From Alphaproteobacteria bacterium SO-S41 (GTDB lineage Bacteria; Pseudomonadota; Alphaproteobacteria; Micropepsales; Micropepsaceae): a DNA stretch of 64,000 bases. Both the position numbers and the translations under genes were made by a program. The notes under the pieces are model-generated. The model was not told the origin of the DNA, did no database searches, and saw only the letters and a program-made list of their open reading frames with translations. Where the stretch lies: the NCBI GenBank assembly GCA_019670725.1, contig AP024629.1:930001-994000 (forward strand), given 5' to 3'. Positions 20,469 to 29,343 of the stretch are shown one piece after another (positions within the stretch are counted from its first letter, which is position 1; each line of letters begins with the position of its first letter).

Positions 20469-21422
20469 TCAGCGCTTGCCGACGCCCTGGGCTTTCAGTT
20501 CGGCAATCAGGTCCGGCCCCAGCTTGAACAGGTCGCCGACCAGGCCGTAATCCGCCACCTGGAAGATCGGGGCTTCCTCGTCCTTGTTGATGGCGACGAT
20601 GACCTTGGAGTCCTTCATGCCGGCCAGATGCTGAATGGCGCCTGAAATGCCCAGCGCGACATAGAGCTCGGGGGCGACGACCTTGCCGGTCTGGCCGACC
20701 TGGTAGTCGTTGGGGACGTAGCCGGCATCGACGGCGGCGCGCGAGGCGCCGACCGCGGCGCCCAGCGCATCGGCCAGCGGCTCGATATAGGTGTGGAAGT
20801 TCTCTGAACTGCCGAGCGCGCGCCCGCCGGAGACGATGATCTTCGCCGAGACGAGTTCGGGACGATCCGAGCTCGAGAGCTCCTCGCCGACATAGGACGA
20901 GAGCGCGGGATCGGCGGCGGCCTCGATCGTCTCGATCGCGGCGTTGCCCGTGCCTTCCGCCGCCTTGAAGGCGGTGGTGCGGACGGTGATGACCTTGGTC
21001 TTGTCGGACGACTGCACGGTCTGGATCGCGTTGCCGGCATAGATCGGGCGGGTGAACGTGTCGGCGCTCTCGACCGACAGGATCTCGCTGATCTGCGCGA
21101 CGTCGAGCGTCGCGGCGACGCGGGGCAGGATGTTCTTCCCGCTCGCCGTCGCGGGGGCGAGGATCGCGTCATAGGCAGGGGCCAGCTTGACGATCAGTGC
21201 AGCGACCGGCTCGGCAAGCTGGTGGGCGTAAAGCGGGCCTTCGGCGACCAGCACCTTCTCGACGCCGGCCAGCTTCGCGGCGGCTTCGGCCGCCCCGCTG
21301 GCGCCTTCGCCGGCGATCAGCACATGGACCGCACCGCCCAGCTTGGCCGCCGCGGCGACGGTCTTGGCGGTCGCGTCCTTCAGGGTCGCGTTGTCGTGTT
21401 CTGCAAGAACCAGCGCCGTCAT
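20469..21422 (-). CDS. etfA: Electron transfer flavoprotein subunit alpha
   Basis: 317 aa FAD-binding ETF subunit. The C-terminal FAD signature is seen as YVPNDYQVGQTGKVVAPELYVALGISGAIQHLAGMKDS. With EtfB it takes electrons from acyl-CoA dehydrogenases and passes them to ETF-ubiquinone oxidoreductase. It starts 1 nt after the etfB stop. In this window the natural donors are methylsuccinyl-CoA dehydrogenase (30786-32465) and the acyl-CoA dehydrogenase at 51760-52941. Confidence 0.96.
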   Translation of the reverse strand: MTALVLAEHDNATLKDATAKTVAAAAKLGGAVHVLIAGEGASGAAEAAAKLAGVEKVLVAEGPLYAHQLAEPVAALIVKLAPAYDAILAPATASGKNILPRVAATLDVAQISEILSVESADTFTRPIYAGNAIQTVQSSDKTKVITVRTTAFKAAEGTGNAAIETIEAAADPALSSYVGEELSSSDRPELVSAKIIVSGGRALGSSENFHTYIEPLADALGAAVGASRAAVDAGYVPNDYQVGQTGKVVAPELYVALGISGAIQHLAGMKDSKVIVAINKDEEAPIFQVADYGLVGDLFKLGPDLIAELKAQGVGKR

Positions 21423-21423
21423 C

Positions 21424-22173
21424 TCAAATCACTCCCGCTTCGTTCTTCAGCTTCTCGACCAGTTCCTGCACCGTCTTCACCTTGACGCCGCCGGCGCGCT
21501 TGGGCGGCTCGGTGACCTTCAGGACCTTCAGGCGGGGCGCGGGATCGACGCCGTAATCGGCCGGCGACTTCTCGTCGATCGGCTTCTTCTTGGCCTTCAT
21601 GATGTTGGGCAGCGAGGCATAACGCGGCTCGTTGAGGCGGAGGTCGGTGGAGACCACCGCCGGCAGCTTCAGCTTCACGGTCTGCAGGCCGCCGTCGACT
21701 TCGCGGGTGACCGAGACGCTGTCGCCCTCGGGCAGGACCTTGGAGGCGAAGGTGCCCTGGCTCCAGCCGAGCAGGGCGGCCAGCATCTGGCCGGTCTGGT
21801 TCGAATCGTCGTCGATCGCCTGCTTGCCGACGATGACGAGGCCGGGCTGCTCGGCTTCCGCGATGCCCTTCAGAATCTTCGCGACGGTAAGGGGTTCGAC
21901 TTCGCCCTCGACCTTCACCAGGATGCCGCGGTCGGCGCCCATGGCGAGGGCGGTGCGGATGGTTTCGCCCGCCTGCTGCGGCCCGATCGAAATAGCGATG
22001 ATTTCCGTCGCGATGCCCTTTTCCTTCAGGCGGATCGCCTCTTCGACGGCGATCTCGTCAAAGGGGTTCATCGACATTTTCACATTGGCGAGGTCGACGC
22101 CCGTGCCGTCGCTCTTGACGCGAATTTTGACGTTGTAATCGACCACCCGTTTGACGGGCACCAGGATCTTCAT
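21424..22173 (-). CDS. etfB: Electron transfer flavoprotein subunit beta
   Basis: 249 aa ETF beta subunit with AMP/nucleotide binding fold. [20 protein letters not shown] opens the protein, and the ETF-beta signature [27 protein letters not shown] is present. It heads the etfB-etfA-hbd unit. The 191 nt upstream to the pduO stop hold no recognisable gene, so its promoter should lie there. Confidence 0.96.
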   Translation of the reverse strand: MKILVPVKRVVDYNVKIRVKSDGTGVDLANVKMSMNPFDEIAVEEAIRLKEKGIATEIIAISIGPQQAGETIRTALAMGADRGILVKVEGEVEPLTVAKILKGIAEAEQPGLVIVGKQAIDDDSNQTGQMLAALLGWSQGTFASKVLPEGDSVSVTREVDGGLQTVKLKLPAVVSTDLRLNEPRYASLPNIMKAKKKPIDEKSPADYGVDPAPRLKVLKVTEPPKRAGGVKVKTVQELVEKLKNEAGVI

Positions 22174-22364
22174 GCGGCTAACGCTCCGGCTGTTCGTCTC
22201 GCTCTCACGCGGGATGCACGCCGCCGCCTAGAGGCGCGCGCACCCGCGACGCGGAGCCGGACAGGCGTTATAGGCCTAAGCCCCCGCCTTCAAGTCCCGC
22301 CCCCGCGATTGTGCGGCGCACCATCAAGAAAGCGGGGCGTTGAGTCAATGCGGGATCGCCGGGG

Positions 22365-22931
22365 TCAGCCCCGGTTGGCGCCGGGGGTCCAGAGCACGTC
22401 CTTGGTCCCCTTGTCGTTGGCGTAGCGGGCCGCGACGAAGAGATGATCGGAGAGGCGGTTCAGATACTTGACCGCGGGCGCCCCGACCTTCTCGCGCCGC
22501 GCCAGTTCCACCGCCAGCCGCTCGGCCCGGCGGCAGATCGTGCGGGCGAGGTGCAGATGGGCGGCCGGGGGCGTGCCGCCGGGCAGGACGAAGCTGGTCA
22601 GCGGCGTCAGATAGTCGTTCATCTGGTCGATCTCGGTTTCCAGCCGCTCGACCTGGGCGTCCACGATCCGCATGGCGCGGAAGGTCGGCACCGGCTCTTC
22701 GGGGGTCGCGAGGTCCGCGCCGAGGTCGAAGAGGTCGTTCTGGATGCGCCCCAGCATCTGGTCGAGCAGGCCGGTCGTGCCGAGCCGCGCCATGCCGATC
22801 GCCGAATTGGTTTCGTCCACCGTGCCGTAGCAGGCGATCCTCAGATCGTCCTTGGGCACGCGGACGCCCGAAACGAGCGCCGTCTCGCCGGAATCGCCGG
22901 TTTTCGTGTAGATCCGGTTCAGGACGACCAT
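22365..22931 (-). CDS. Cob(I)yrinic acid a,c-diamide adenosyltransferase, PduO type
   Basis: 188 aa ATP:corrinoid adenosyltransferase of the PduO class making adenosylcobalamin. The ATP motif RIYTKTGDSGETALVSG starts near residue 6. Further blocks are DETNSAIGMAR, VLPGGTPPAAHLHLARTICRRAER and VKYLNRLSDHLFVAARYAN. ATG 22931 is chosen; the in-frame extension to 22964 lacks family similarity. The cofactor is needed by the ethylmalonyl-CoA mutase encoded at 46701. The HIG1-type small gene lies just upstream. Confidence 0.92.
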   Translation of the reverse strand: MVVLNRIYTKTGDSGETALVSGVRVPKDDLRIACYGTVDETNSAIGMARLGTTGLLDQMLGRIQNDLFDLGADLATPEEPVPTFRAMRIVDAQVERLETEIDQMNDYLTPLTSFVLPGGTPPAAHLHLARTICRRAERLAVELARREKVGAPAVKYLNRLSDHLFVAARYANDKGTKDVLWTPGANRG

Positions 22932-23015
22932 GCGAATTCCCCCATTTGCGGGCTCTTCCTGCACCCGATCGCCGATCGGGAACAGGCGGTATTGCGCCGC
23001 ACAATAAAAGGGGAC

Positions 23016-23204
23016 TCAACCTCTGAAATACAACACCGTCATGATGATGAGGATGGCGATGAACTGCAGGAGGATTCGCAGGCGCATCAGGCGGTTGGAA
23101 TGAGAACGGGCGAAATCGCCGCCGCGGAAGAGGCTGTAGAGCCCGACGCAAAGGACCAGGAAGACGGCGCCGGCTGCGATGCCGACAAGGAGATTTCCGC
23201 TCAT
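23016..23204 (-). CDS. Small twin-transmembrane protein, HIG1 domain type
   Basis: 62 aa with two hydrophobic helices (residues about 4-25 and 42-60) flanking a basic loop RSHSNRLMRLRILLQ. The loop pattern N-x-x-M-R-x-R-x-x-x-Q is that of HIG1-type proteins, which in mitochondria associate with respiratory supercomplexes. The bacterial role is unproven. It sits 84 nt upstream of the PduO gene, a common alphaproteobacterial arrangement. Confidence 0.75.
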   Translation of the reverse strand: MSGNLLVGIAAGAVFLVLCVGLYSLFRGGDFARSHSNRLMRLRILLQFIAILIIMTVLYFRG

Positions 23205-23236
23205 GGCGCGGGTTTAAACCCGCGCCGCCGGCAAAG

Positions 23237-24205
23237 CTAGCTGGCGGCCGGGGCGGGCTTGGACCCGCCCATCCAGCCGAAGGCGCGGTTCTTCAGATCG
23301 ACGAATTTCTTCGACATCTTGGACAGCCGCTCGTCCCAGGCGGGATCGGGCACCTGGCCTTCGATCTTCTTGAAGAAGACCTGCATCAGCGCGCAGATCG
23401 CGAAGGGCTCCAGGATCGCCGCCTTGAACGACAGCGCGAAGACCAGCGCGATGACGACGCCGACCCAGGTGACCTCGCCGGGGAAGAGGGCGGCGAGTGC
23501 CACGAATGGCGCGATGGCGACGACGAAGACGATCACCGTCAGCACCCACATGAAGATCATCAGCCAGATCGCGTTCTTCAGGAACGACCCGTAGTTCTGG
23601 GCATAGAGCACCAGCGCCTGGCGCGAGGTCTCCCACGGGTTCTCGGACTTGATGCGGATATTGTAGGCGAGGATCACCTCGTCCACGTAGGTCAGCGACA
23701 GGCGGATGATCTGGTTGATGATCCCGACGATCTGCTGCAGCCCGCCAACCGGAATGAAATTGGCGATGGTGGAGAGCGTGCCGGTGATGACGGCGAGCAC
23801 GCCCTTGATGAGCTGGTCCATCACGAAGAGGACGTTGGCCTCGGCGAAGCGGGATTTCACGACGCTCGCGCCATATGCGACCTGGCCCTGGCCGTTCGGC
23901 AGCTCGCGTCCGTCCAGCGCCTCGACCATCACGGCGATATGGGCCGCCTTGACCATGTAGAGCAGCCACTCGCGCAGCATGTAGAGCACGACCGACACGG
24001 CGCCGAGGCCGAAGACGCCGCCCCATACCGCCCAGCCTTCAGGCTCGGTGCCGACATGGCCGATCAGCCAGCCGATCCCCGCGCCGCCGCCGGTCGCCAG
24101 GATGTAGGCGAGGGTGATGCCGAAGAAGATCACCATGCGGAAGAGGATGAACGGGAACGTCCGGCGCATGATGCCGAGCGTCTTGCCGATCGAGAAATCC
24201 CACAT
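23237..24205 (-). CDS. Multi-pass membrane protein of unknown function
   Basis: 322 aa with about six to seven predicted membrane segments, including FILFRMVIFFGITLAYILAT, WAVWGGVFGLGAVSVVLYML and IWLMIFMWVLTVIVFVVAIA. The central soluble part contains SVVKSRFAEANVLFVMDQLIKG. ATG 24205 is the most sensible start because the extension to 24301 runs into the upstream promoter area. I cannot name a characterised family. It is 32 nt upstream of the HIG1-type gene and co-directional. Confidence 0.6.
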   Translation of the reverse strand: MWDFSIGKTLGIMRRTFPFILFRMVIFFGITLAYILATGGGAGIGWLIGHVGTEPEGWAVWGGVFGLGAVSVVLYMLREWLLYMVKAAHIAVMVEALDGRELPNGQGQVAYGASVVKSRFAEANVLFVMDQLIKGVLAVITGTLSTIANFIPVGGLQQIVGIINQIIRLSLTYVDEVILAYNIRIKSENPWETSRQALVLYAQNYGSFLKNAIWLMIFMWVLTVIVFVVAIAPFVALAALFPGEVTWVGVVIALVFALSFKAAILEPFAICALMQVFFKKIEGQVPDPAWDERLSKMSKKFVDLKNRAFGWMGGSKPAPAAS

Positions 24206-24357
24206 GACGGTGCTGTCCCCGCTGCCGCAAATCACGGGGACTCTAGCATAACCCTCGGTTAACGAGCGCTTCACGGGCTCGGGATGCGGCGCTGTGTCCA
24301 TTGCCGTCCGCCACCGCCGGTATAGAGATGCACGGAGTGCAAAACCGTAGAGGATCG

Positions 24358-24957
24358 ATGGCTGCAGTTCCCGGCCTGCGCGATCGCAAGAAGGTGGCGA
24401 CCCGCGTCCGCATCACGGAGGCGGCGATGGCGCTGTTCCTGAAGCAGGGCTTCGAGGCGACGACGGTGGACGACATCGCCGCGGCGGCCGACATTTCGCG
24501 CCGCAGTTTCTTCAACCATTTCGCGTCCAAGGAAGACGTCGCCGCGGCGTGGCAGGACGGCACCGTCGCCGTGCTCGCTGCGGAAATCGCGTCGCGCCCG
24601 GCCGACGAAGCGCCGATCGACATGGCGCGCAACGCGTTGCTTGGCCTCGTGAAGCGCCACGATCCCCGCGAGGCGCAGGCGCTCGCCGAATTCTCGCACC
24701 GCACCCCCGCACTCAAGGCGCGCGAGGCGGCGAAATATCAGGGCCTCGAAGATGCGCTGCGGAATGCGCTCGCGGCGCGGACGGACCGCAAGTCCGACGA
24801 CCTTGAACTGCGCATCGTCGCGGCGGTCGCGATCTCGCTGCTGCGGATCGCGTCGGACTATTGGGTCGCGCCGAAGCGCCGCGAATCCATGATCGCCTAT
24901 GGTGAGCGCATCTTCGCGACCCTGCGCAGTGCCGTCTCAGCCTCGCGTGGTGATTGA
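24358..24957 (+). CDS. TetR family transcriptional regulator
   Basis: 199 aa. The N-terminal helix-turn-helix is RITEAAMALFLKQGFEATTVDDIAAAADISRRSFFNHFASKED (about residues 18-60; given here only as its key segments ATTVDDIA and FFNHF). The C-terminal ligand domain is not assignable. The gene is divergent from the membrane protein gene at 23237-24205. A small palindrome TGCAC-GGA-GTGCA at 24329-24341 lies just before the ATG and could be its operator. Confidence 0.85.
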   Translation: MAAVPGLRDRKKVATRVRITEAAMALFLKQGFEATTVDDIAAAADISRRSFFNHFASKEDVAAAWQDGTVAVLAAEIASRPADEAPIDMARNALLGLVKRHDPREAQALAEFSHRTPALKAREAAKYQGLEDALRNALAARTDRKSDDLELRIVAAVAISLLRIASDYWVAPKRRESMIAYGERIFATLRSAVSASRGD

Positions 24958-24980
24958 ATGGCTTCTGAATTTGCCTCTGG

Positions 24981-25391
24981 ATGGACCGGATGACGGCAGT
25001 TTCGTTCCTCAGAAAATGCGCCCTGGCTGCGCTCGTTACCGCAGGCACCGCGCAGGCTTGGGACAAGGCCTATTGCACAGACATGCTGGCCGGTATCTGG
25101 GATTATTCCAGCCTCAGGACGACAGGCACTGACAGTGGCACTGTCGCGACGATCGCGCTGGAGCCGTCAGGCAAGGCGACGGCGTCGCTCGACAACGTCG
25201 AGGGTAAAGTCGTGACGCGGGTGAGCATGCTTGAAGGGACATGGAGCGCCGAGGCGGGGTCCAACAACTGGGCCTGCACCTTAATCCTTGCGGTAGGCGG
25301 TAACCCACCGAACACGCAGCATCTCGAAATCGTCTCGGCCAACGAGTTCATGATCGGCACGGCCCGGTACTGGCGCGTCCAAAACAAGTAG
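24981..25391 (+). CDS. Small exported protein of unknown function
   Basis: 136 aa with a Sec signal peptide (RKCALAALVTAGTAQA, cleavage near AQA-W). The mature part is a short beta-rich domain with two cysteines (AYCTDML and WACTLIL). ATG 24990 is an equally good start. No family recognised. It lies between the TetR gene and the ZTP riboswitch. Confidence 0.55.
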   Translation: MDRMTAVSFLRKCALAALVTAGTAQAWDKAYCTDMLAGIWDYSSLRTTGTDSGTVATIALEPSGKATASLDNVEGKVVTRVSMLEGTWSAEAGSNNWACTLILAVGGNPPNTQHLEIVSANEFMIGTARYWRVQNK

Positions 25392-25430
25392 CAGCGACTG
25401 GCATCGCGACGCCGAACGGTGTAGACGGAC

Positions 25431-25505
25431 GCGTCGCGCGACTGGCGAGCAGAGGTGGGATACCACCGGGGAGCGCGACCTCGATCAGCCGTTCGCCTGG
25501 GCAGC
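25431..25505 (+). ncRNA. ZTP (pfl) riboswitch upstream of the serine hydroxymethyltransferase gene
   Basis: The segment has the conserved pfl/ZTP elements in order: GACTGGCGAGCA, a hairpin GGTGG-GATA-CCACC, then CGGGGAGCGCGAC, a short variable linker, and GTTCGCCTGGGCA. The class binds ZTP/ZMP, the alarmone of one-carbon folate starvation, and commonly controls glyA-type genes. Here it ends about 36 nt before the ATG. A short hairpin (GCCGG-AAAC-CCGGC) follows without a T-run, so control is probably of translation rather than termination. Confidence 0.9.
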
Positions 25506-25540
25506 CGGAAACCCGGCCCATCACGTCAGATGGAGTGCCC

Positions 25541-26809
25541 ATGGACGCGCATCGCACCGAACTCAATGCATATGATCCCACTATCGCCGCCGCGATTGCG
25601 GGCGAGGAACGCCGTCAGGCCGACGGCGTCGAGATGATCCCGTCCGAGAACTACACCTATCCCGAAGTGCTCGCGGCGCTGGGCTCGGTGCTGACCAACA
25701 AATATTCGGAGGGCTATCCCGGCCGGCGCTATTACGGCGGCCAGGAATATACCGACGCCATCGAAACTGTCGCACGCGACCGCGCCACGGCTTTGTTCCG
25801 GGCCGAGCATGCCAACGTCCAGCCGCTCTCCGGTTCGCCGATGAACCAGGCCTGCTATTTCGGCCTGCTCAATCCGGGCGACACGATCCTCGCGATGGAT
25901 TTGAGTCATGGCGGGCACCTCACGCACGGCGCGCCGGTCTCGCATATGGGCAAGGTCTTCAACTTCGTCCGCTACAAGTCGGCGCCGGATCGCCAGGGCG
26001 CGATCGATTTCGACGCGCTGCTGGCGCAGGCGAAAGAGGTGAAGCCCCGCATGGTGCTGTGCGGCTACTCCTCCTATCCGCGCGACTATGACTATGCTGC
26101 CTTCAAGCGCGTGGCCGACGAGGTGGGCGCGCTGACGATGGCCGACATCGCCCATATCGGCGGGCTTGTCGCGGCGGATGTGATGCGCAATCCCTTCGAT
26201 GCCGGGTTCGACGTCGTCACCACCACGACGCACAAGACCCTGCGCGGTCCGCGCGGCGGGATGATCCTCTGCAAGAAGACGTTCGCGCAGAAGATCGACT
26301 CGTCCGTCTTTCCGGGTCTGCAAGGCGGCCCACACATGAACAATGTCGCGGGCGCGGCGATCACGCTGAAGAAGGCGGCGGAACAGGACTTTCGCGATTA
26401 CGCGGTGCAGACGTTGCGCAATGCCAAGGCGCTTGCGGCGGCGCTGATGGCGGAGGGCGTCACGCTCATCACCGGCGGCACCGACAACCACCTGATGGTG
26501 ATGGACACGGTCGCAAGTTTCGACCTCGACGGCCGCGCGGCGGAGGAAACTCTCGACCGCATCTTCATCACCACCAACAAGCAGGTCATCCCCGACGACC
26601 CGCGCCCGCCGTTGCGCCCCAGCGGCATCCGCCTCGGCACGCCCGCCTGCACGACGCGCGGCATGGACGAGGCCGACATGACGCGCATCGGCGGCTGGAT
26701 CGTGCAGGCGCTGCGGCGGCACGACGATCCGCTGGCGATCGAGCGCCTCGCCGAAACCGTGCGCGATTTCTGCCGCGGGTTCGCGGTGCCGGGGGTGAGT
26801 AACATTTAA
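25541..26809 (+). CDS. glyA: Serine hydroxymethyltransferase
   Basis: 422 aa PLP enzyme interconverting serine and glycine and loading tetrahydrofolate with a one-carbon unit. Motifs are MIPSENYTYPEVLAALGS, NKYSEGYPGRRYYGG and the PLP-lysine block VVTTTTHKTLRGPRGG. ATG 25541 has GGAG 5 nt upstream; GTG 25535 would overlap that site. The upstream ZTP riboswitch explains regulation by folate status. The C-terminal half is slightly shorter and more divergent than usual GlyA (for example GTPACTTRGMDEADM), so it may be a second, divergent SHMT copy. Confidence 0.93.
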   Translation: MDAHRTELNAYDPTIAAAIAGEERRQADGVEMIPSENYTYPEVLAALGSVLTNKYSEGYPGRRYYGGQEYTDAIETVARDRATALFRAEHANVQPLSGSPMNQACYFGLLNPGDTILAMDLSHGGHLTHGAPVSHMGKVFNFVRYKSAPDRQGAIDFDALLAQAKEVKPRMVLCGYSSYPRDYDYAAFKRVADEVGALTMADIAHIGGLVAADVMRNPFDAGFDVVTTTTHKTLRGPRGGMILCKKTFAQKIDSSVFPGLQGGPHMNNVAGAAITLKKAAEQDFRDYAVQTLRNAKALAAALMAEGVTLITGGTDNHLMVMDTVASFDLDGRAAEETLDRIFITTNKQVIPDDPRPPLRPSGIRLGTPACTTRGMDEADMTRIGGWIVQALRRHDDPLAIERLAETVRDFCRGFAVPGVSNI

Positions 26810-26810
26810 C

Positions 26811-26925
26811 CGTCATCCCGGGGGAGGCCGGCGGAGCCGCCCGAGACCCGGGACCCAGGGGCCGCAAACACCAGCACCCAGTCACCTGGGTCCCGGCTCT
26901 CCGCTGCGCTGCGGCCGGGATGACG
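26811..26925. repeat. Intergenic palindromic element
   Basis: A 115-bp inverted repeat bounded by CGTCATCCCG and CGGGATGACG, with a second inner pair ACCCGGGACCCAGG / CCTGGGTCCCGG. It fills the gap between two genes and could fold into one long hairpin. Such GTCATCCCGG-type palindromes are scattered in many alphaproteobacterial genomes. Confidence 0.75.
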
Positions 26926-27474
26926 CTAGCGGGACGGCATCATCGCCACCCGCTCCAGCACAAACGCCACCCGCGCCTCCACGCTCGCGCGCGGTAATTC
27001 GATCAGCCTGTACCCCAGCCGCGGATAGATCGCCGCGGCGGCGTCATAGCTGCGCTGCATTTCGCCGAGGCTCTGCTTGCGCTCGGCGTCGTGCGCGTAG
27101 ATCTCGGGCCAAGGCGGCGCGATGAAGACGCTGGCGTTGTAGCGATAGCGCGCCGCCGCCCGTTCGAAATGCGCCGGCACGGGCAAGCCCATCAGCTCGA
27201 AATACCCGACGAGTTCCGGCACGCCGCGATCGAAGAAGACGGGCCCCTTCGCGGCCGTCATGCGCGCATGGGTCTCCATGTCGCGCGCCAGCATCAACTC
27301 CGCGTAAAGTGCGGCGTCGCGATGATGCTGGGCCGGCCCGTCGATGCGCTGCTGGTGCTGCAGGATGGTGCGGCCGGATTCGCCGGCGGTGGCATAGCCG
27401 CGCGCCGCCAGCGCCTCGATCAGCGTCGTCTTGCCCGCGCCGGGCCCGCCCGTGATGATGTGGTAGGTGTCCAC
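26926..27474 (-). CDS. AAA family ATPase (P-loop, AAA_28-like)
   Basis: 182 aa P-loop protein with Walker A GGPGAGKT at residues 9-16 and a kinase-like VFFDRGVPELVGYFE segment. The overall pattern is that of small predicted ATPases related to nucleotide or tRNA/NadR-like kinases. The phosphorylated substrate is unknown. Its 5' end overlaps the reading of the divergent GST gene region closely (26 nt apart). Confidence 0.72.
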   Translation of the reverse strand: MDTYHIITGGPGAGKTTLIEALAARGYATAGESGRTILQHQQRIDGPAQHHRDAALYAELMLARDMETHARMTAAKGPVFFDRGVPELVGYFELMGLPVPAHFERAAARYRYNASVFIAPPWPEIYAHDAERKQSLGEMQRSYDAAAAIYPRLGYRLIELPRASVEARVAFVLERVAMMPSR

Positions 27475-27499
27475 CTGTCTTCTCCCCTTGGTGTTGATG

Positions 27500-28150
27500 A
27501 TGACTGAAACCGCCGCGCGCTACACGCTCTACGGCGCACCCCATTCCGGTGCGGTGGCGGTGGAGGCGGTGCTGACGCTGCTCGGCCTGCCCTATGACGT
27601 GATCGACGGCGAGACCTGGCACGACGAAGCGGCGCGAGATCGCGTGCAGGGCGTCAATCCCAGGCGGCAGGTGCCGACGCTGATCCTGCCCGGCGGCGAA
27701 GTGATGACGGAGAGCGCGGCGATCCTGATCGGCCTCGCCGACGCCCATCCCGCGGCGCGGCTCGCGCCGCCTTTAGGCGATTCGCGGCGCTTCCAATTCC
27801 TGCGCTGGATGATGTTCGTGTCATCAGCGATCTACGCGCTCTACTGGATCAAGGGCGATGTCGCGCGGGTCGGCGTCAGCGAGGCCGACGAGGACCGCAC
27901 GATCGACGCGGTCCACGACGCCATTTCAAAAAACTGGGCGCTGATGGATGAGGCGGTCAGTCCCGCGCCCTTCATCCTGGGCGCCGAACTGACCGTGCTC
28001 GATCTCTATGTTGCGGTCATCTCGACCTTCGGCCCGTGGCGCGAGCGGTTCTACGAAACCGCGCCCAAGCTCGCGGCGGTGGTCCGCCGCGTCGACGCCG
28101 AGCCGCGTCTCGCCACGTTGTGGCGGACGCGGCTGCTGCGCGACGACTAG
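27500..28150 (+). CDS. Glutathione S-transferase family protein
   Basis: 216 aa. The N-terminal thioredoxin-like domain has YGAPHSGAVAVEAVL and the NPRRQVPTLILPGGEVMTES glutathione-binding stretch; the C-terminal helical domain has ILGAELTVLDLYVAV. ATG 27500 (or 27497) is chosen because the ORF to 27467 overlaps the divergent gene. It is tail-to-tail with the aldo/keto reductase gene, overlapping by 4 nt. Confidence 0.82.
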   Translation: MTETAARYTLYGAPHSGAVAVEAVLTLLGLPYDVIDGETWHDEAARDRVQGVNPRRQVPTLILPGGEVMTESAAILIGLADAHPAARLAPPLGDSRRFQFLRWMMFVSSAIYALYWIKGDVARVGVSEADEDRTIDAVHDAISKNWALMDEAVSPAPFILGAELTVLDLYVAVISTFGPWRERFYETAPKLAAVVRRVDAEPRLATLWRTRLLRDD

Positions 28151-29178
28151 CCGGTGATCACGGTGCGGCGGTCGTCGCCCTGGCGCTCCAGCATCCAGCC
28201 GGGATATTCGCGGGGCAGAGCGCTGACCTTGTCGAGCGTCGCCAGCTCTTCCTCGGTCAGTTTCACCGTCACGGCGGCAAGATTGTCGGTGAGCTGCTCG
28301 CCGGTCTTCGCGCCGATGATGACCGAGGTCACGTGCTTCTGGTGCAGCAGCCAGGCGAGCGCGATCTGCGCGACCGAGATGCCGCGGCTCTCGGCGATCG
28401 GCTGCATCGCTTCGATGCAGTCGAAGGCGCGGTCCTTGTCGACCAGCGGGAAGTCGAACGAGACGCGGCGGCTGCCCTGCGGCCCGCGCCCGTCGCGGAA
28501 GAACTTGCCCGACAGCAAGCCGCCGGCCAGCGGCGACCACGGCATGATCGCCAGCTGGTCCTCGCGCGCCAGCGGCACGAGCTCTCGTTCGATGTCGCGC
28601 CCGGCGATGGTGTAATAGACCTGCGCGCTTTCATAACGGGCGAAGCCACGCTTATCGGCATAGCCGTTGGCCTTCGCCACTTTCCACGCCGGCAGATTGC
28701 AGAAGCCGACATAGCGCGCCTTGCCCGCGCGCACGACGTCGTTCAGTGCTTCCATCGTCTCCTCGATGGGCGTCACGGGGTCAAAGCCGTGGGTCTGGTA
28801 GAGATCGACATAGTCGAGCTTCAGCCGCTTCAGGCTCTTGTCGATGGCGCTGAGGATGTGGGCGCGGCTCTGGCCGCTTTCATTGGCGCCCGGCCCCATG
28901 CGGCCGTGCAGTTTGGTCGCCACCACGATCTGGTCGCGCTGCAGGCCGAGATTGTCGATGGCCTGGCCGAGGATCGTTTCGCTCTGGCCGTTGGAATAGA
29001 CATTCGCGGTGTCGAAGAAATTGATCCCGCCATCGACCGCCGCCTTCACCAGCGCGTCGGCCTCACCCTGGCCCTGCTCGCCGACCACCTTCCAGAAGCC
29101 GTCGCCTCCAAAGGTCATGGTGCCGAAACAGAGTTCGGAAACGACAAGGCCGGTACGGCCGAATTTTTTCATGCGCAT
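28147..29178 (-). CDS. Aldo/keto reductase
   Basis: 343 aa NADPH-dependent (beta/alpha)8 oxidoreductase. The catalytic Tyr is in FFDTANVYSNGQSE, with Asp in the same loop, Lys in VVATKLHG and His in YQTHGFDP. NADPH-binding SVIIGAKTGEQLTDNL is near the C-terminus. ATG 29178 is chosen; the extension to 29232 lacks family support. Substrate unknown. Confidence 0.88.
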   Translation of the reverse strand: MRMKKFGRTGLVVSELCFGTMTFGGDGFWKVVGEQGQGEADALVKAAVDGGINFFDTANVYSNGQSETILGQAIDNLGLQRDQIVVATKLHGRMGPGANESGQSRAHILSAIDKSLKRLKLDYVDLYQTHGFDPVTPIEETMEALNDVVRAGKARYVGFCNLPAWKVAKANGYADKRGFARYESAQVYYTIAGRDIERELVPLAREDQLAIMPWSPLAGGLLSGKFFRDGRGPQGSRRVSFDFPLVDKDRAFDCIEAMQPIAESRGISVAQIALAWLLHQKHVTSVIIGAKTGEQLTDNLAAVTVKLTEEELATLDKVSALPREYPGWMLERQGDDRRTVITG

Positions 29179-29343
29179 GGGGTGGCTCCGGGTGAATGGC
29201 CGCGGGGACGGCGGAATGGAGGTCCGGAACACTTGGGCGCATCGGCGCCCTGCGGCAAGAGCGACAATGTGTCCTATCTTTCATGGCCGCCGATTGCGCT
29301 CGTGCACCGGCATGGCGATCATGCGCCGTTCAAAGGAGCCGCG

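Noticed and set aside
24329-24341. Operator palindrome TGCAC-GGA-GTGCA before the TetR gene
   Set aside because: Arms of only 5 bp are too short to claim with confidence in a GC-rich genome, so it is mentioned only in the TetR entry.
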